This document shows positions 7,033 through 15,985 of a DNA stretch of 64,000 nucleotides, piece after piece. Below the pieces are notes generated by a model. That model ran no database searches and had not been told where the DNA came from. It was given only the letters and a program-made list of their open reading frames with translations. Position numbers and translations under genes: made by a program. Location of the stretch: positions 46,613-110,612 of the forward strand of contig NZ_JAUNTS010000013.1 in the NCBI RefSeq assembly GCF_030538595.1, written 5' to 3'. Positions within the stretch are counted from its first letter, which is position 1. Each line of letters begins with the position of its first letter. This DNA is from Kocuria sp. GTDB taxonomy: Bacteria; Actinomycetota; Actinomycetes; Actinomycetales; Micrococcaceae.

Positions 7033-8431
7033 TGAGCGACATCCCCTCCATCAGCATGTCTTCGTTGCGCTGTAACTCCGCATCCCGGATCTCCTGGGGA
7101 TCGAGCTGCACGAACTTCTCCATGCGTGTTCGCCACGGCACACCCGCATCCTTGGCAGCTCGGGCAGACTCGGCGCGCTCCGTCAAGGAGGCACGACGCG
7201 GATCCGCGAACACAGGCCGCAGTGACATCTCATCCGCCCGATCTGCGAGCGCGACCAGGCGAAGTGCTGTGGCCATTGACGCTTTCATGGGCCCGCGGAA
7301 CTCGGTAATCAGGTCCTCGCACTCGAAAACCAACCCTTCACGTTTGAGTTCAGAACCGTTGGCCGACTCGTTGGCAGACTCAGGCGCCAGTAGATGCAAG
7401 GGGGTGTTGGACACAGCACCGAGATGCTTGATGTCGTCCCGGACCGCGTTGAGCACTGGCGTGATGTCGGTCGTCCCGGACTCCCACAGCTCAACCGCTG
7501 CGGGGAGGATCCAGAAAGACCCAGGATCTGACTCGAAGATGTCTTCGTAGTCGATTTCCTTACCATTCTGATCGTGCTTTGGGGCCCCCTTCAGCCCGCG
7601 CTGACGGAAGGCCTGAAGCGCGATCAGAATCATGCGCTGCAGGATGGTGTGGTTGATGCGTTCCATGGAACCGATGTGCTGTTCAAAGCACGCCTTGCCA
7701 TCCTCTGGGCGCAGCTCCACAACCGGCACATAGTCCACGGGGAGTGGCCACAGGTCGTTGGAGAGCTGCCACAACTGCGGCACAATCCGCCACGTCCGAG
7801 CCGTCCCATGGGGGAGGATGGAACCACCAGGATGAATCGCAATCCGCTGGTACCCAGGCCTCCACAGCACGACCACGTCACGGTCGGCAACATCGTCGCG
7901 GTAAATCTTCAACGCCGCCAATGGCCTGAGAGGATCCGACGGGTTGGGCTCCACGATTACCTGGGACGGGTGTTCAGCCGAGATTCGCACACCACCCTCG
8001 GAACCATGTTCCGGCATCTTGTGATCGGTGATCAGGTACCCGGCGCTCAGGCCGACAGCCCAGCGCAAAGCGCGCCGGTACTCGTTCGTGGCATCTGAGC
8101 CCTCCATGATGCGATTGACCTCGTCATCACCGTCAGCTGACGCATCCACGGCCGTCTTGAAGGTCAGCAACTTGATGCGGTGCAGACGAGCGTTCGTGAT
8201 CACCTCGGCATAATTGAGGTTCGCAATCTTCTGCAGCCTCTGGAAGTTACCGCCCTTGTCCGGCCACGGGATGGGCGGGGAACCGTCCAACCATTGCTCG
8301 TTCTTGTGGATCTGCGGCAGCCGGTCACCGAGCTTCTTGGCCAGGTACTCCATCCACCACTCATCGCTACCTCGCTGGACCAAGGAAGCCGGCGGATACT
8401 CGCCAAACCCTGCAACAAACCGCTGCTGCAT
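7025..8431 (-). CDS. Portal protein
   Basis: A 468-aa protein of usual portal length, between the large terminase and the MuF-like gene. The order of segments, LQKIANLNYAEVITNARLHRIK, then GYLITDH, PSQVIVEPNPSDPLRPLAALKIYRD, and a C-terminal FRGPMKASMATALRLVALADRA, follows the SPP1 gp6-like portal family. It forms the dodecameric ring through which DNA enters the head. Confidence 0.85.
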   Translation of the reverse strand: MQQRFVAGFGEYPPASLVQRGSDEWWMEYLAKKLGDRLPQIHKNEQWLDGSPPIPWPDKGGNFQRLQKIANLNYAEVITNARLHRIKLLTFKTAVDASADGDDEVNRIMEGSDATNEYRRALRWAVGLSAGYLITDHKMPEHGSEGGVRISAEHPSQVIVEPNPSDPLRPLAALKIYRDDVADRDVVVLWRPGYQRIAIHPGGSILPHGTARTWRIVPQLWQLSNDLWPLPVDYVPVVELRPEDGKACFEQHIGSMERINHTILQRMILIALQAFRQRGLKGAPKHDQNGKEIDYEDIFESDPGSFWILPAAVELWESGTTDITPVLNAVRDDIKHLGAVSNTPLHLLAPESANESANGSELKREGLVFECEDLITEFRGPMKASMATALRLVALADRADEMSLRPVFADPRRASLTERAESARAAKDAGVPWRTRMEKFVQLDPQEIRDAELQRNEDMLMEGMSLSG

Positions 8432-8443
8432 CTCGCCTCCTCA

Positions 8444-10159
8444 TCAACGACGACGGGACCCGCCCACACGAAACGGAACGAACGTCTCCGGCTGTTCTTC
8501 TTCGGGATTGTTCAACACAGCTGCACGGGCCTCGTAGGCGAGAGTTGCCGCCATAGCGCCGTCCATCTTCTTGACGGAATGCTTGGCTTCCTTCCCGATC
8601 ACGATGCCCCCACGACGAGACCACCGTCGGGCGTTGATCAGATGCCGCACCAAGACCGGGTTCGCACTGATCTTCACCTGGGCTTTGGCAATCACGTCAT
8701 GCAACCGTTGGAGCGCGAGCGCCATCTTGGTGTCGAGCTTCGTCCACCACTTCACTGCGGAGTTCCCCGATGCCTTCGCCCGGTAACCATCGGCATATTC
8801 GCGTTCCCATCGCTCGACTTGGTCGATCCAGTGCGGCGGATCCGCGAAGAACGCCACCACTTTGTATCGCTCGTGGGCACGCCCCACAGCGGCATCCACC
8901 GCCAGCTCGTCCACCCGCCAGTCCTTGGCCTCCGGCCCATCCGGGCACTCCCAAATGCCGATCTCAAACAAATACCCGTCCGAGACCCTGCACCCCACCA
9001 GGGCGGTGGCGTCATCGGTCTGGGCGCCGTCGAAGCCGAGAGTGATTTCCTCGCCCTCGGCTACCCTGTCCTCACCTCGCCCCGGCATATCCCGGATGGC
9101 ATCCGAGATCTGCGCGGGAGTCACCCAAGCGTTGTGCGCCTCGGTCAGTGCGTTGAGGAAGTACCGGCGGGCGTCCTCCGGCGTGTTTCGGGGGTCAAAG
9201 ATGTCGTCAATGACGCCTTGCTTGGAGTTCCAGTCGAGAGCTTCTCCGTAAGCCTCTTCAATCGCAGCTTCGAGCTTGTCAAGATCAGCCAGATCTTGGA
9301 GGTCCGACCATCTGTGGTCGTACAGCATGCGGATCCGCCCACGAAACTTCGGCCGGCCACCATCAGCGAGCGCGGCCAACGATTCTTCGATCAGTTCCGC
9401 GAACTTGTAGGTGGCCTCAGCCACCGATTCTTCACCAGGTGCATACATGGTGGTGGTCTCGATGTACCAGGTCTGATCGAGTTTCTTCCGCTTCACCAGG
9501 TTGCGAGTGACAGTGTTGTGCATCTTGCGCAGCTGGGGAGTGTTGTAAAGGTGCGATTCGTCAAAGACAACGAACGTTTCTTTGCCACCGTCCTTGGACG
9601 CGGATCCTGCCGTTGACGGCGTGATCTCGCCACCGTAGGGCAGGATCACCCTGGTGAGTCCGGCGTCGAGCCCGTAGGCCTTCATCTCGCTGAGAGGGCC
9701 ATCTGTGAGGTTGAGGTGCACCTGGTCGTAGACGTTTCCCGTCTGGCCTTCCTCTGTGGCCATGACGCGGACAAATGGCGCAGTGACCTGCCTGCCCATC
9801 GGCTCGCCAGCCTGGTATACGTAGGTCTGCCCGAGGAACTCGTACTTTTCCCCGCCCTGTGCCCATCCCTCGAACCGGCACGGACCCAGAGCCTCGAACA
9901 GCACCAACTCCGCGGCCAACCCAGACTTGTTACAGCCCTTCGGCCGGGAGAAGAACGCGGAGTCAATCAAGCGACGCCCATCCCCGTCCAGGGAGTAGCA
10001 GTCCACGATGAACTGGGAGTACTCGTCACCATGGCGGATCGGCTCCCTCTGGACGGGACCGGGCCCGTGGACGACGAACGTCTCCACCCACCACAGCGCC
10101 AGCCACCCCAATGACCGTGCCCTGGACGCGGCAGGTGGCCGCACAACTTTGTGCGGCAT
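8444..10159 (-). CDS. Terminase large subunit
   Basis: A 571-aa packaging motor. The N-terminal ATPase has a phage-type Walker A, SRPKGCNKSGL at about residues 71-81, and Walker B FVVFDESH at about 197-204. The C-terminal nuclease shows GFDGAQTDDATALVG, an RNase H-like metal-binding motif, and later FFADPPHWIDQVERW. It cleaves concatemers and drives DNA into the capsid. Its ATG shares a TGATG overlap with the small-subunit gene. Confidence 0.92.
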   Translation of the reverse strand: MPHKVVRPPAASRARSLGWLALWWVETFVVHGPGPVQREPIRHGDEYSQFIVDCYSLDGDGRRLIDSAFFSRPKGCNKSGLAAELVLFEALGPCRFEGWAQGGEKYEFLGQTYVYQAGEPMGRQVTAPFVRVMATEEGQTGNVYDQVHLNLTDGPLSEMKAYGLDAGLTRVILPYGGEITPSTAGSASKDGGKETFVVFDESHLYNTPQLRKMHNTVTRNLVKRKKLDQTWYIETTTMYAPGEESVAEATYKFAELIEESLAALADGGRPKFRGRIRMLYDHRWSDLQDLADLDKLEAAIEEAYGEALDWNSKQGVIDDIFDPRNTPEDARRYFLNALTEAHNAWVTPAQISDAIRDMPGRGEDRVAEGEEITLGFDGAQTDDATALVGCRVSDGYLFEIGIWECPDGPEAKDWRVDELAVDAAVGRAHERYKVVAFFADPPHWIDQVERWEREYADGYRAKASGNSAVKWWTKLDTKMALALQRLHDVIAKAQVKISANPVLVRHLINARRWSRRGGIVIGKEAKHSVKKMDGAMAATLAYEARAAVLNNPEEEQPETFVPFRVGGSRRR

Positions 10160-10632
10160 CAGTCGGCCATCCTTGAGCGCCGGTCCTGGATCGAAGTGAC
10201 AGTAGCGCCTGGGCCGGTTCCGACTGCAGTTGTAGGCGGTACCTCAATCTCTGACTTGAGCCGGAGTCTGTCTTCCACCGTGGCACCAAACTTGGCGACG
10301 CGGATCCTGATCTCGGAGGCGTACTCCCACTTGCCCTTAGACCACATGATGTGGTGCATCAGAGCAGTGTCCAGAAGGAAGTCCCAGTCCGGGTCAGAGA
10401 GCATCCGTGATGCTTGCGGTGAGCGTCGCCAGTGGTTCCACCAGCGCCGCGTGAGCGGGTGCCAGTCCTCACCGTTGGGCAGCACTTCCGGACCCTTCGG
10501 CAGATCCGGGCCAAAGTACTTGGTGCCACGGACAATGCGCAGATTCGTGTTGTCCTGCTGCAGCTGGGTGCGCTCTGACTGGTCACGTGACCGCGAGCGC
10601 CGATCTTTCGGTGCCGGGCCATTCCCAGCCAT
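10159..10632 (-). CDS. Terminase small subunit (P27-like)
   Basis: A 157-aa DNA-recognition subunit directly upstream of and overlapping the large terminase. It begins MAGNGPAPKDRRSRSRDQSERTQL and contains LPNGEDWHPLTRRWWNHWRRSPQASRMLSDPDWDFL, the segment that marks the actinophage P27-like small terminases. GGAGGTGGAG before ATG 10632 decides the start. Confidence 0.82.
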   Translation of the reverse strand: MAGNGPAPKDRRSRSRDQSERTQLQQDNTNLRIVRGTKYFGPDLPKGPEVLPNGEDWHPLTRRWWNHWRRSPQASRMLSDPDWDFLLDTALMHHIMWSKGKWEYASEIRIRVAKFGATVEDRLRLKSEIEVPPTTAVGTGPGATVTSIQDRRSRMAD

Positions 10633-10657
10633 CACTCCACCTCCGTGTCGGTGCAGG

Positions 10658-10972
10658 TCAGGCGCGTGCCGCAGCCTCCTGCTCGGTGCGTGGCATCACG
10701 CCACTGATCAACCCGCGCAATCGTGCGTTCGCCTCAGCGATCTGCTCGTCCAACACGGGGATCTGTCCCTGTTCCCACTTCCGTCCATTCGCAGCAACCT
10801 CAGCGCGCCGCTCTTCCAGGCCGGTGAGCCTGATGTTTGTTCGCTTAATCTCATACTCAGCCAATCGCCTGCATTCAACTGAACAATACTTTTGCGGACG
10901 ACCATTTGAATGAATAGCCAGGAATGAAAAACCGCACATTATACACATGCGGTCTCTTTGTTTCTCCTGCAC
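10658..10972 (-). CDS. Small zinc-finger-like protein
   Basis: A 104-aa protein from GTG 10972 (preceded by GGGGAG) or 96 aa from ATG 10948. Residues near the start hold CIMC ... KYCSVEC, a four-Cys zinc-binding knuckle, followed by a long helix rich in Arg and Glu (RRLAEYEIKRTNIRLTGLEERRAEV) that may form a coiled coil. Codon use at the 5' end is AT-richer than in neighbours. It sits between terminase and HNH endonuclease, so a packaging-linked DNA-binding role is possible but unproven. Confidence 0.65.
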   Translation of the reverse strand: MQEKQRDRMCIMCGFSFLAIHSNGRPQKYCSVECRRLAEYEIKRTNIRLTGLEERRAEVAANGRKWEQGQIPVLDEQIAEANARLRGLISGVMPRTEQEAAARA

Positions 10973-11063
10973 ATTCTCCCCCCAGACCCACGCGCACAGC
11001 GATCGGCAGAACGTAGCGGCGTGGAAGCGCGGCACCCGGGGGAGAGGGTCCCCGCCCCCGGGG

Positions 11064-11369
11064 TTATTCACCCATGTCAATGCCAGGATGCTGCTCTGTC
11101 GGGCGCCGCTCACGCACACGCTTTTGCGATGTTGCCCCTTGTGAGGCGGTGATTTTGTCGTGATGCCATGAACACAAGGATGTGAGTGCTTCGTCATTGC
11201 CTGCCCCATCCACGTGGTGCACGTCTGTGGCCTGAGCTGCGCACCGTGCTCCCGTGTCTGGGGATACGTATGTGCACTGCCACCCATCGTGTTCCAGCTG
11301 AGCCTTGCGGCGCCGCGCCCAATCCTTTGGCAATTGTTTTGTACGTCCAGATCGGTTACCCCACGGCAT
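11064..11369 (-). CDS. HNH endonuclease
   Basis: A 101-aa protein with a complete HNH core: CTYVSPDTGARCAAQATDVHHVDGAGNDEALTSLCSWHHDKITASQG. The Cys pairs would bind zinc, HH is the catalytic first H position, N the middle residue and HH the last. HNH proteins next to terminase are an established part of packaging in many HK97-like siphoviruses, where they help the terminase cut. It overlaps the preceding small gene as TAATG. Confidence 0.9.
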   Translation of the reverse strand: MPWGNRSGRTKQLPKDWARRRKAQLEHDGWQCTYVSPDTGARCAAQATDVHHVDGAGNDEALTSLCSWHHDKITASQGATSQKRVRERRPTEQHPGIDMGE

Positions 11370-11566
11370 TAACGATTCCTTTTATCCCCAGGCCAAAACC
11401 CATTGGTTTCAAAGTGCCATTGCGCGCAAATACGTTTCGCCCGCGCCAAGCCCACGTGCTTCACCAAATTGCGAGTGCACCGAGTGAAGTCGCCCGGCGT
11501 CCCCCACCGGATCTTGATGGCACCAGGACCGAGCTTCCAATATCGCTCAAGGTCATTACCTGCCAC
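11369..11566 (-). CDS. Small conserved actinophage protein (WGTPGDF family)
   Basis: A 65-aa protein, MAGNDLERYWKLGPGAIKIRW followed by GTPGDFTRCTRNLVKHVG and later ICAQWHFETNGFWPGDKRNR. I recognise this pattern (K-I-x-W-G-T-P-G-D-F-x-R-C ... A-x-x-H ... W-P-G) as a small protein common in actinophages, usually near the end of the early block. Its function is unknown; a DNA-binding or packaging-accessory role has been suggested by position only. Coupled to the HNH gene. Confidence 0.75.
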   Translation of the reverse strand: MAGNDLERYWKLGPGAIKIRWGTPGDFTRCTRNLVKHVGLARAKRICAQWHFETNGFWPGDKRNR

Positions 11567-11786
11567 ATCTCCACCCCACTCGGTGCACCCCGTCTAGCCC
11601 TGACGCTGGCTAGTCCATGCTGCGCCATCAGGACATGAGGAAGGCCCCACACCAACCGTGCAGGGCCTTCAATGCGGTTCCGAAAGCCTCAACCGAGACT
11701 TTTCGCATTTGATCAGATACTAGCGTGACAACGCCGCTCCACGCCACATGTCGAGGTTCCAGCGTGTCCGGACCCACCAGACATCA
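11567..11786. other. Gap with hairpin at 11639-11670
   Basis: A 220-bp stretch without a convincing gene. It contains an 8-bp inverted repeat (GAAGGCCC pairing with GGGCCTTC, 16-nt loop) at 11639-11670 but no T-run. It separates the early/replication block from the packaging and structural block, so a late promoter or attenuator is likely to be here; I could not identify a clear -35/-10 pair. Confidence 0.5.
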
Positions 11787-12563
11787 TCAAGCGGCAGACG
11801 CAGACTCAACCCCGGTGCCGTGCAACGCCTGCCAAGCCTCCCACGCATCAGCAGCCCAAATCCCATGCAACGGGTACGGACCTGCGTACACCTGCACCTT
11901 CCCGCGCTTAACCCACTGTCGGATCGTTGCAGCGGGCACACGCTTGCCCATCAACGAAAACAGGCCCGCCATCTCCTCTGCAGAAACGAACCGCTGCAAG
12001 TGCCCCGCCACTTTGGCCGCACGCATCTGGGCCAGATCCTCAACCTCCCACAACACGCCACACCGACGGCATCGCACCTCTGACTGACCCTGCCGACTCA
12101 CCAGCGACGCCCCACAATCACACGTGCCAGCCACCTTCCGCTCAGGCTCGCGGTCCATGACTCGCACCGCATCACGAACAGCGACCACCAGCTGCTCATA
12201 CCGGAGTGCAACATCCTCCGCCCGGCACACTTGTGGCCAACCATCGAGTGCACGCTTGACCAAAGCATCCGCGTCATCATCGAAAACGAACCGCCCAGAC
12301 GGGGCAGCTAACCACACCACCGCCTGCAAAGCCCGCCGCAGAGCGCCCGCAGCATCCGAAGCTGTCGCGTTGAAGACAAGCGCCGTCTCCGACGACGACC
12401 GTCCACGATCACTGACCTGTCGAGCTTGCTTCGTGACCGTCACATCTACCTCAACCAGCAACGCCGGAACCCGACGCACCAGCCTTTCAAACCGTCGTGA
12501 ACACTGCGTACACAAGTGCCCCTCGGTGGCTGGGACATCATCAACCAGACACAGCGCGCTCAT
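11787..12563 (-). CDS. Zinc-ribbon and helix-turn-helix DNA-binding protein
   Basis: A 258-aa protein. An N-terminal CLVDD...HLCTQCSRRF pair of Cys motifs is followed by a helical middle; a zinc ribbon CDCGASLVSRQGQSEVRCRRCGVLW lies at about residues 155-180; and a MerR-like helix-turn-helix with MAGLFSLMGKRVPAATIRQWVKRGKVQVY lies at about 205-235. This architecture recurs in actinophage early regions. It is a plausible late-gene regulator because it is the last early gene before the packaging block. Confidence 0.75.
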   Translation of the reverse strand: MSALCLVDDVPATEGHLCTQCSRRFERLVRRVPALLVEVDVTVTKQARQVSDRGRSSSETALVFNATASDAAGALRRALQAVVWLAAPSGRFVFDDDADALVKRALDGWPQVCRAEDVALRYEQLVVAVRDAVRVMDREPERKVAGTCDCGASLVSRQGQSEVRCRRCGVLWEVEDLAQMRAAKVAGHLQRFVSAEEMAGLFSLMGKRVPAATIRQWVKRGKVQVYAGPYPLHGIWAADAWEAWQALHGTGVESASAA

Positions 12564-12835
12564 GATTTCCCCTGCTGCTGGTACTCCTGGTGGTAGCTGA
12601 ACGCGGCACGCTCCAACGTCTCCCGATCGTGCGGGTCCTTTACATGCTTCAATAGCTCAAGCACCACAGCCTCAGCAATGAACGGCGCCGCAGCCTGAAC
12701 GGCGTTCAGTATCGGTTCCTTGACCACGTGTTGTTGGAACAGGGTGAGTGAGTCCCAATCCCGGCCAGTATCCGCGGCCTTCCACCACGCATACCCGGCG
12801 ACGTCCACTGCTTCTGATGTCACGATCTCGCTCAT
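12560..12835 (-). CDS. Hypothetical phage protein, 91 aa
   Basis: MSEIVTSEAVDVAGYAWWKAADTG followed by a helical region with LNAVQAAAPFIAEAVVLELLKHVKDP. The protein is acidic, has no membrane segment or metal motif, and overlaps both neighbours by ATGA. Function unknown. The place between RusA and the regulator suggests an early/replication role. Confidence 0.75.
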   Translation of the reverse strand: MSEIVTSEAVDVAGYAWWKAADTGRDWDSLTLFQQHVVKEPILNAVQAAAPFIAEAVVLELLKHVKDPHDRETLERAAFSYHQEYQQQGKS

Positions 12836-13266
12836 GCCTGTTCCTCCTGCTCGGTCCCACCAACGGTGGTGATAATCAGCGTCAGCCCAGGCCGCAACTG
12901 ATCCGGACTACCCGCCTCGATGGACACACGCCGCACAGCCTTCGTGTCGTCATCGGTGAGCACACCGGCCTGCACCAAACCATCAATTGCCGGCTTCACC
13001 GTGGGCATCAGGTTGTGAGGGTCGTACCTGGTTGTGGTCTTGCGCTTATGCACCACCGCCACAATGTCCACCTGCTCAGTGAACGCCGCCTTCGCGTTGC
13101 GGCCCACGAAATACGCAGCCGACCGCCACCTCCGGACAAGATTCGCCTTCGGGGCCCAATGCAGGCGCTGATTCGAGTTCAACCAGTCACCACACAACGG
13201 GATCTCAAACTTGGCCCTGGATGGATTTATGTTCTCTGCTTGTACCTGGGGAAGTTCTACCTTCAT
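12832..13266 (-). CDS. rusA: RusA-like Holliday junction resolvase
   Basis: A 144-aa protein with the RusA signature KTTTRYDPHNLMPTVKPAIDGLVQAGVLTDDDTKAV: the Asp of RYDPHN, the Asp of AIDGL and the DDD cluster match the metal-binding carboxylates of this family. It resolves branched DNA during phage recombination and before packaging. The N-terminal LNSNQRLHWAPKANLVRRWR is also usual for the family. Confidence 0.9.
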   Translation of the reverse strand: MKVELPQVQAENINPSRAKFEIPLCGDWLNSNQRLHWAPKANLVRRWRSAAYFVGRNAKAAFTEQVDIVAVVHKRKTTTRYDPHNLMPTVKPAIDGLVQAGVLTDDDTKAVRRVSIEAGSPDQLRPGLTLIITTVGGTEQEEQA

Positions 13267-14405
13267 CGTTTCCTTCTCCTACGCCTACGTTTCTTAGACC
13301 CCTGCCCATGCACAGAGGTAGGGACGTGATTCTCATGTGGTGAAGATTGGTCAGACGGCTCAGCCCCAGAGGGGGCGCGCCTCCCGGCCCGTTCCGGCCC
13401 TTCCAGACCCTGCCCGGCCCGACCAGACCAGACCCGACCCGGCATATCCAGCTCCGTCACCCTCTTCGATCTAGATCCGATCTGGATCCGATCTAGATCA
13501 GGATTTGGTTTATCAATCTGTGACATTGCCTTCGATGGGTCAGGGTCCGGGACCACATCCTGATGCGCCACGGTGTGCTCAACCGCCGTCGCGGGAGCAC
13601 TGTCCGTCACTGCATCCGGCGTGGTGCCGTAGGCCTGCCCAGAGGCAACCGGCGCAGCGGGGTCCGGGACCGATACCTCGGTGCCGTAGGCCCGCTGCTG
13701 CGCGTCGTCCATGATCTTGATCTTGTGGGCACGAGTCGATGGCTCCACATGCACGTCGAGATGCTTCTCGATCAGCGCGGACGTGCCCTTCGAGTAGAAC
13801 GGCTCCACTGGTGGTGCCAACAAGTGGCGCTTCCAGGAATCACGGGCATCCCCGCGTTCCTCGTTGCACTTCTTGCAACACACCACCAAACCATCGACCG
13901 TGGCCGGTCCATCCTGGCGACCATCCAAGTGGTCATAGGTGCCGCCACGATCAGACCGCCGATCCGACCAGTACACGATGCGGTTACACCAACGGCACTG
14001 GTCCCCGTCACGACGACGCACGGCCATCGTGATCTGAGGCTCCCGTGTGTCATTGCGATGCTGATTGTCCGCAGCGATCTCCTCCGCAGAGCGCATGTGG
14101 AACAGCTTTTTGTCCTGAATCAACAGGATCGCCTGCGCACCATCCTCCAACTCCGCCAACGTCCCCCACCCGGCACGAACAGCCAAAGCCCACAACTCAC
14201 GCCACCACGGAACACCGCAGGCAGCCTGCTGAAACTTTGAGCGCCGAAGCACGTAATCCCCGCGGTGCTGCGCTACAAACGTCATCGCCCGGGTCATGAC
14301 TCCGAACAACTCCATGGCACGGCCCTCGGGAACGTCGTCCCAATCCAAGGGAGCCAGCACAACCTCGTGCATGCCGGCCTCATCACCCATCCGCACCCAC
14401 GCCAT
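13263..14405 (-). CDS. HNH-domain protein in the replication-initiator position
   Basis: A 380-aa protein. Residues about 1-110 are a helical domain (VLAPLDWDDVPEGRAMELFGVMTRAMTFVAQHRGDYVLRR) like the DNA-binding N-terminus of phage replication proteins. Residues about 125-185 are an HNH-type fold: CRWCNRIVYWSDRR, YDHLDGR and CCKKCNEERGD. The C-terminal third is low complexity and ends in a run of Arg/Lys (KKRRRRRRKR). It overlaps rusA. Action as nuclease or origin-binding protein is not settled by sequence alone. Three 11-bp direct repeats lie within its 3' half (13468-13500). Confidence 0.75.
   Translation of the reverse strand: MAWVRMGDEAGMHEVVLAPLDWDDVPEGRAMELFGVMTRAMTFVAQHRGDYVLRRSKFQQAACGVPWWRELWALAVRAGWGTLAELEDGAQAILLIQDKKLFHMRSAEEIAADNQHRNDTREPQITMAVRRRDGDQCRWCNRIVYWSDRRSDRGGTYDHLDGRQDGPATVDGLVVCCKKCNEERGDARDSWKRHLLAPPVEPFYSKGTSALIEKHLDVHVEPSTRAHKIKIMDDAQQRAYGTEVSVPDPAAPVASGQAYGTTPDAVTDSAPATAVEHTVAHQDVVPDPDPSKAMSQIDKPNPDLDRIQIGSRSKRVTELDMPGRVWSGRAGQGLEGPERAGRRAPSGAEPSDQSSPHENHVPTSVHGQGSKKRRRRRRKR
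13468..13500. repeat. Three tandem 11-bp repeats, possible iterons
   Basis: GATCTAGATCC, GATCTGGATCC and GATCTAGATCA follow each other without spacer inside the HNH-domain gene. Each unit is itself a palindrome around GATC-TA-GATC or GATC-TG-GATC. Direct repeats inside a replication-type gene are where lambdoid and many other phages keep their origin (as in lambda O). As protein they encode a DLDRIQIGSRSKR stretch in a low-complexity region. Confidence 0.6.
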
Positions 14406-14638
14406 CAGCGATCACCACCGTTACCGGGACCCTGCGGACTCGCACAAGGCGACGGGGTCAACCGGCCGGGCACCCGCTCAACGCCGAACCGGCGGAACAG
14501 GCTAGGTGAAACACCTGGGAGTGGTGGCATAACAGTGAACTCCTCAAACGAAAACGAAACGGGGAAGGACAAGACAGGTCAAAACAATCGACGGCGGACC
14601 ACGCGGCCCGGCAGCGCGGTGTGGGTTTGGTGGTGGCA
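14406..14638. other. Gap between early genes
   Basis: A 233-bp stretch with no ORF I trust in either direction; the open frames here have Pro/Arg/Ser-rich shadow composition. It breaks the chain of overlapping genes, so a promoter for the RusA/HNH operon may lie here, but no clear consensus was found. Confidence 0.4.
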
Positions 14639-14875
14639 TCAGGTGGGGTCCTCACTGGTGTCGGTGATTTCGATGGTGATGCGGTCACTCACCCTGTACT
14701 GCCAGTCGCCTGGGTAGAGCCTGGCTCTGCGGTAGGACCACCTGGTGAGGTGCTTGTGGCGTAGCTTGGCGCGTATCGCCTTCTCAATGTCTTCCGCTGT
14801 GCGGGTTGCCAGCGCAAGTTCTTTCGCCTTGACTGCCTCCGGGCAGGTGGTGTCGGGGATCTGGATGGTTTCCAT
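14639..14875 (-). CDS. Hypothetical phage protein, 78 aa
   Basis: [46 protein letters not shown]: an N-terminal strand, a long helix, then a C-terminal beta part ending ITIEITDTSEDPT. The ATG shares ATGA with the SSB stop. Function unknown; co-expression with SSB suggests DNA metabolism. Confidence 0.75.
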   Translation of the reverse strand: METIQIPDTTCPEAVKAKELALATRTAEDIEKAIRAKLRHKHLTRWSYRRARLYPGDWQYRVSDRITIEITDTSEDPT

Positions 14876-15387
14876 CAGAAAGCCGGTTCATCCGCGCCGA
14901 CACTGGAACCACCTTGGGGTTGGTCCCAGGACTGGGCCTGAGCCCCAGCGGAGGCACCGGTCTGACCCCACGGGTCAGAGTGGCCACCCTGATACGACTG
15001 ACCACCCTGCTGACCCTGCCCGCGGGCGTTCCGTGTCACCTTCGCCGTGGCGAACCGCAGAGACGGACCCACCTCATCCACCTGCAGCTCGAACACCGTC
15101 CGGCGCTCGCCTTCTTTGGTGTCGAAGGATCGGGATTCGAGTCGGCCGTGGGCGATGACGCGGGTTCCTTTGGTGAGGGATTCGGCTACGTTTTCGGCTG
15201 CTTCGCGCCAGATGGTGCAGCGGATGAACAGGGTGTTGCCGTCTACGTACTGCTGTGTCTGGCGGTCGTACTGCCGCGGGGTGGAGGCGATGGTGAAGTT
15301 GGCGACTGCTGCACCCGACGGCGTGAACCGGAGTTCTGCGTCAGAGGTGAGGTTGCCGATGATCGTGACGATTGTTTCTCCGGCCAT
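14875..15387 (-). CDS. ssb: Single-stranded DNA-binding protein
   Basis: A 170-aa SSB. The OB fold is complete: [70 protein letters not shown]. It is followed by a Gly/Gln-rich linker and the acidic tip DEPAF, which matches the family's conserved C-terminal DDIPF-type tail that recruits replication proteins. Start at ATG 15387 overlaps the redoxin stop. Confidence 0.95.
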   Translation of the reverse strand: MAGETIVTIIGNLTSDAELRFTPSGAAVANFTIASTPRQYDRQTQQYVDGNTLFIRCTIWREAAENVAESLTKGTRVIAHGRLESRSFDTKEGERRTVFELQVDEVGPSLRFATAKVTRNARGQGQQGGQSYQGGHSDPWGQTGASAGAQAQSWDQPQGGSSVGADEPAF

Positions 15388-15650
15388 TACGCCGCTCTCC
15401 TTTCGGTGGTGATGTGTTCTGCCAGGAGGTCCGGGCGGTACCCGGACCAGTGGACGTCGTTGCCGGGCCCGTGGGACACCACGACCACAGGGGACTCTTG
15501 ATAGCCCAGGGCCTTGACCGCTTCCAGGTCCGCCGGTGACTGAGTGACGTCCACCGTGGTGGGCTGCACACGGTGCTTTTTGAGCCACCGTGTGGTGGCT
15601 CGGCACGGCTGGCACCCTGGTTGGGTGTAGACGGTGACGTGCTGACTCAC
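15387..15650 (-). CDS. NrdH/glutaredoxin-like redoxin
   Basis: An 87-aa thioredoxin-fold protein with the redox motif CQPC at residues 13-16 ([22 protein letters not shown]), a [26 protein letters not shown] segment with the cis-Pro site, and a GYRPDLL end as in NrdH redoxins. It probably feeds electrons to a ribonucleotide reductase; no reductase is visible in this window, so the partner would be host-encoded. Overlaps SSB. Confidence 0.88.
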   Translation of the reverse strand: MSQHVTVYTQPGCQPCRATTRWLKKHRVQPTTVDVTQSPADLEAVKALGYQESPVVVVSHGPGNDVHWSGYRPDLLAEHITTERRAA

Positions 15651-15985
15651 GCAGCATCACCACCAGCAGGGCCCTCGGGCGCGTACATGGTCTCGGTGTG
15701 CACGATCACGGCGGCGTCTGGGTCCACCGTGACCTTCCACTCCGGCCCCACCACCCGGGCATCCCGGCGTGCACGCAGGTGGATCACCAGCTGCCCCGGC
15801 CGGGCTGTGAGGTCATCCTGGGTTGCTGGGCGGATCTGCAGCAGGAAACCCCTGGATTTCACCAGCTCGTGGTGCTGCACCGTCACCAGGCGGCCATGCT
15901 GGGCTGTGGTGAGGTCCTGCGCCCGGAAGACGCGCTGCTGCCCAGAGCGGGCAGACCGCTCCTGAAACCTATGCCGGCGGGCCAT
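15647..15985 (-). CDS. Hypothetical phage protein, 112 aa
   Basis: Arg-rich N-terminus ([25 protein letters not shown]) and a beta-rich remainder with [39 protein letters not shown]. The ATG at 15985 shares the A of the preceding TGA. No known motif. Sits between the clamp-like protein and the redoxin. Confidence 0.75.
   Translation of the reverse strand: MARRHRFQERSARSGQQRVFRAQDLTTAQHGRLVTVQHHELVKSRGFLLQIRPATQDDLTARPGQLVIHLRARRDARVVGPEWKVTVDPDAAVIVHTETMYAPEGPAGGDAA

Noticed and set aside
8180..9616. Plus-strand 478-aa open frame opposite the terminase
   Set aside because: Antisense shadow of a high-GC gene with clear terminase motifs; composition rich in Arg/His/Pro with no ribosome site.
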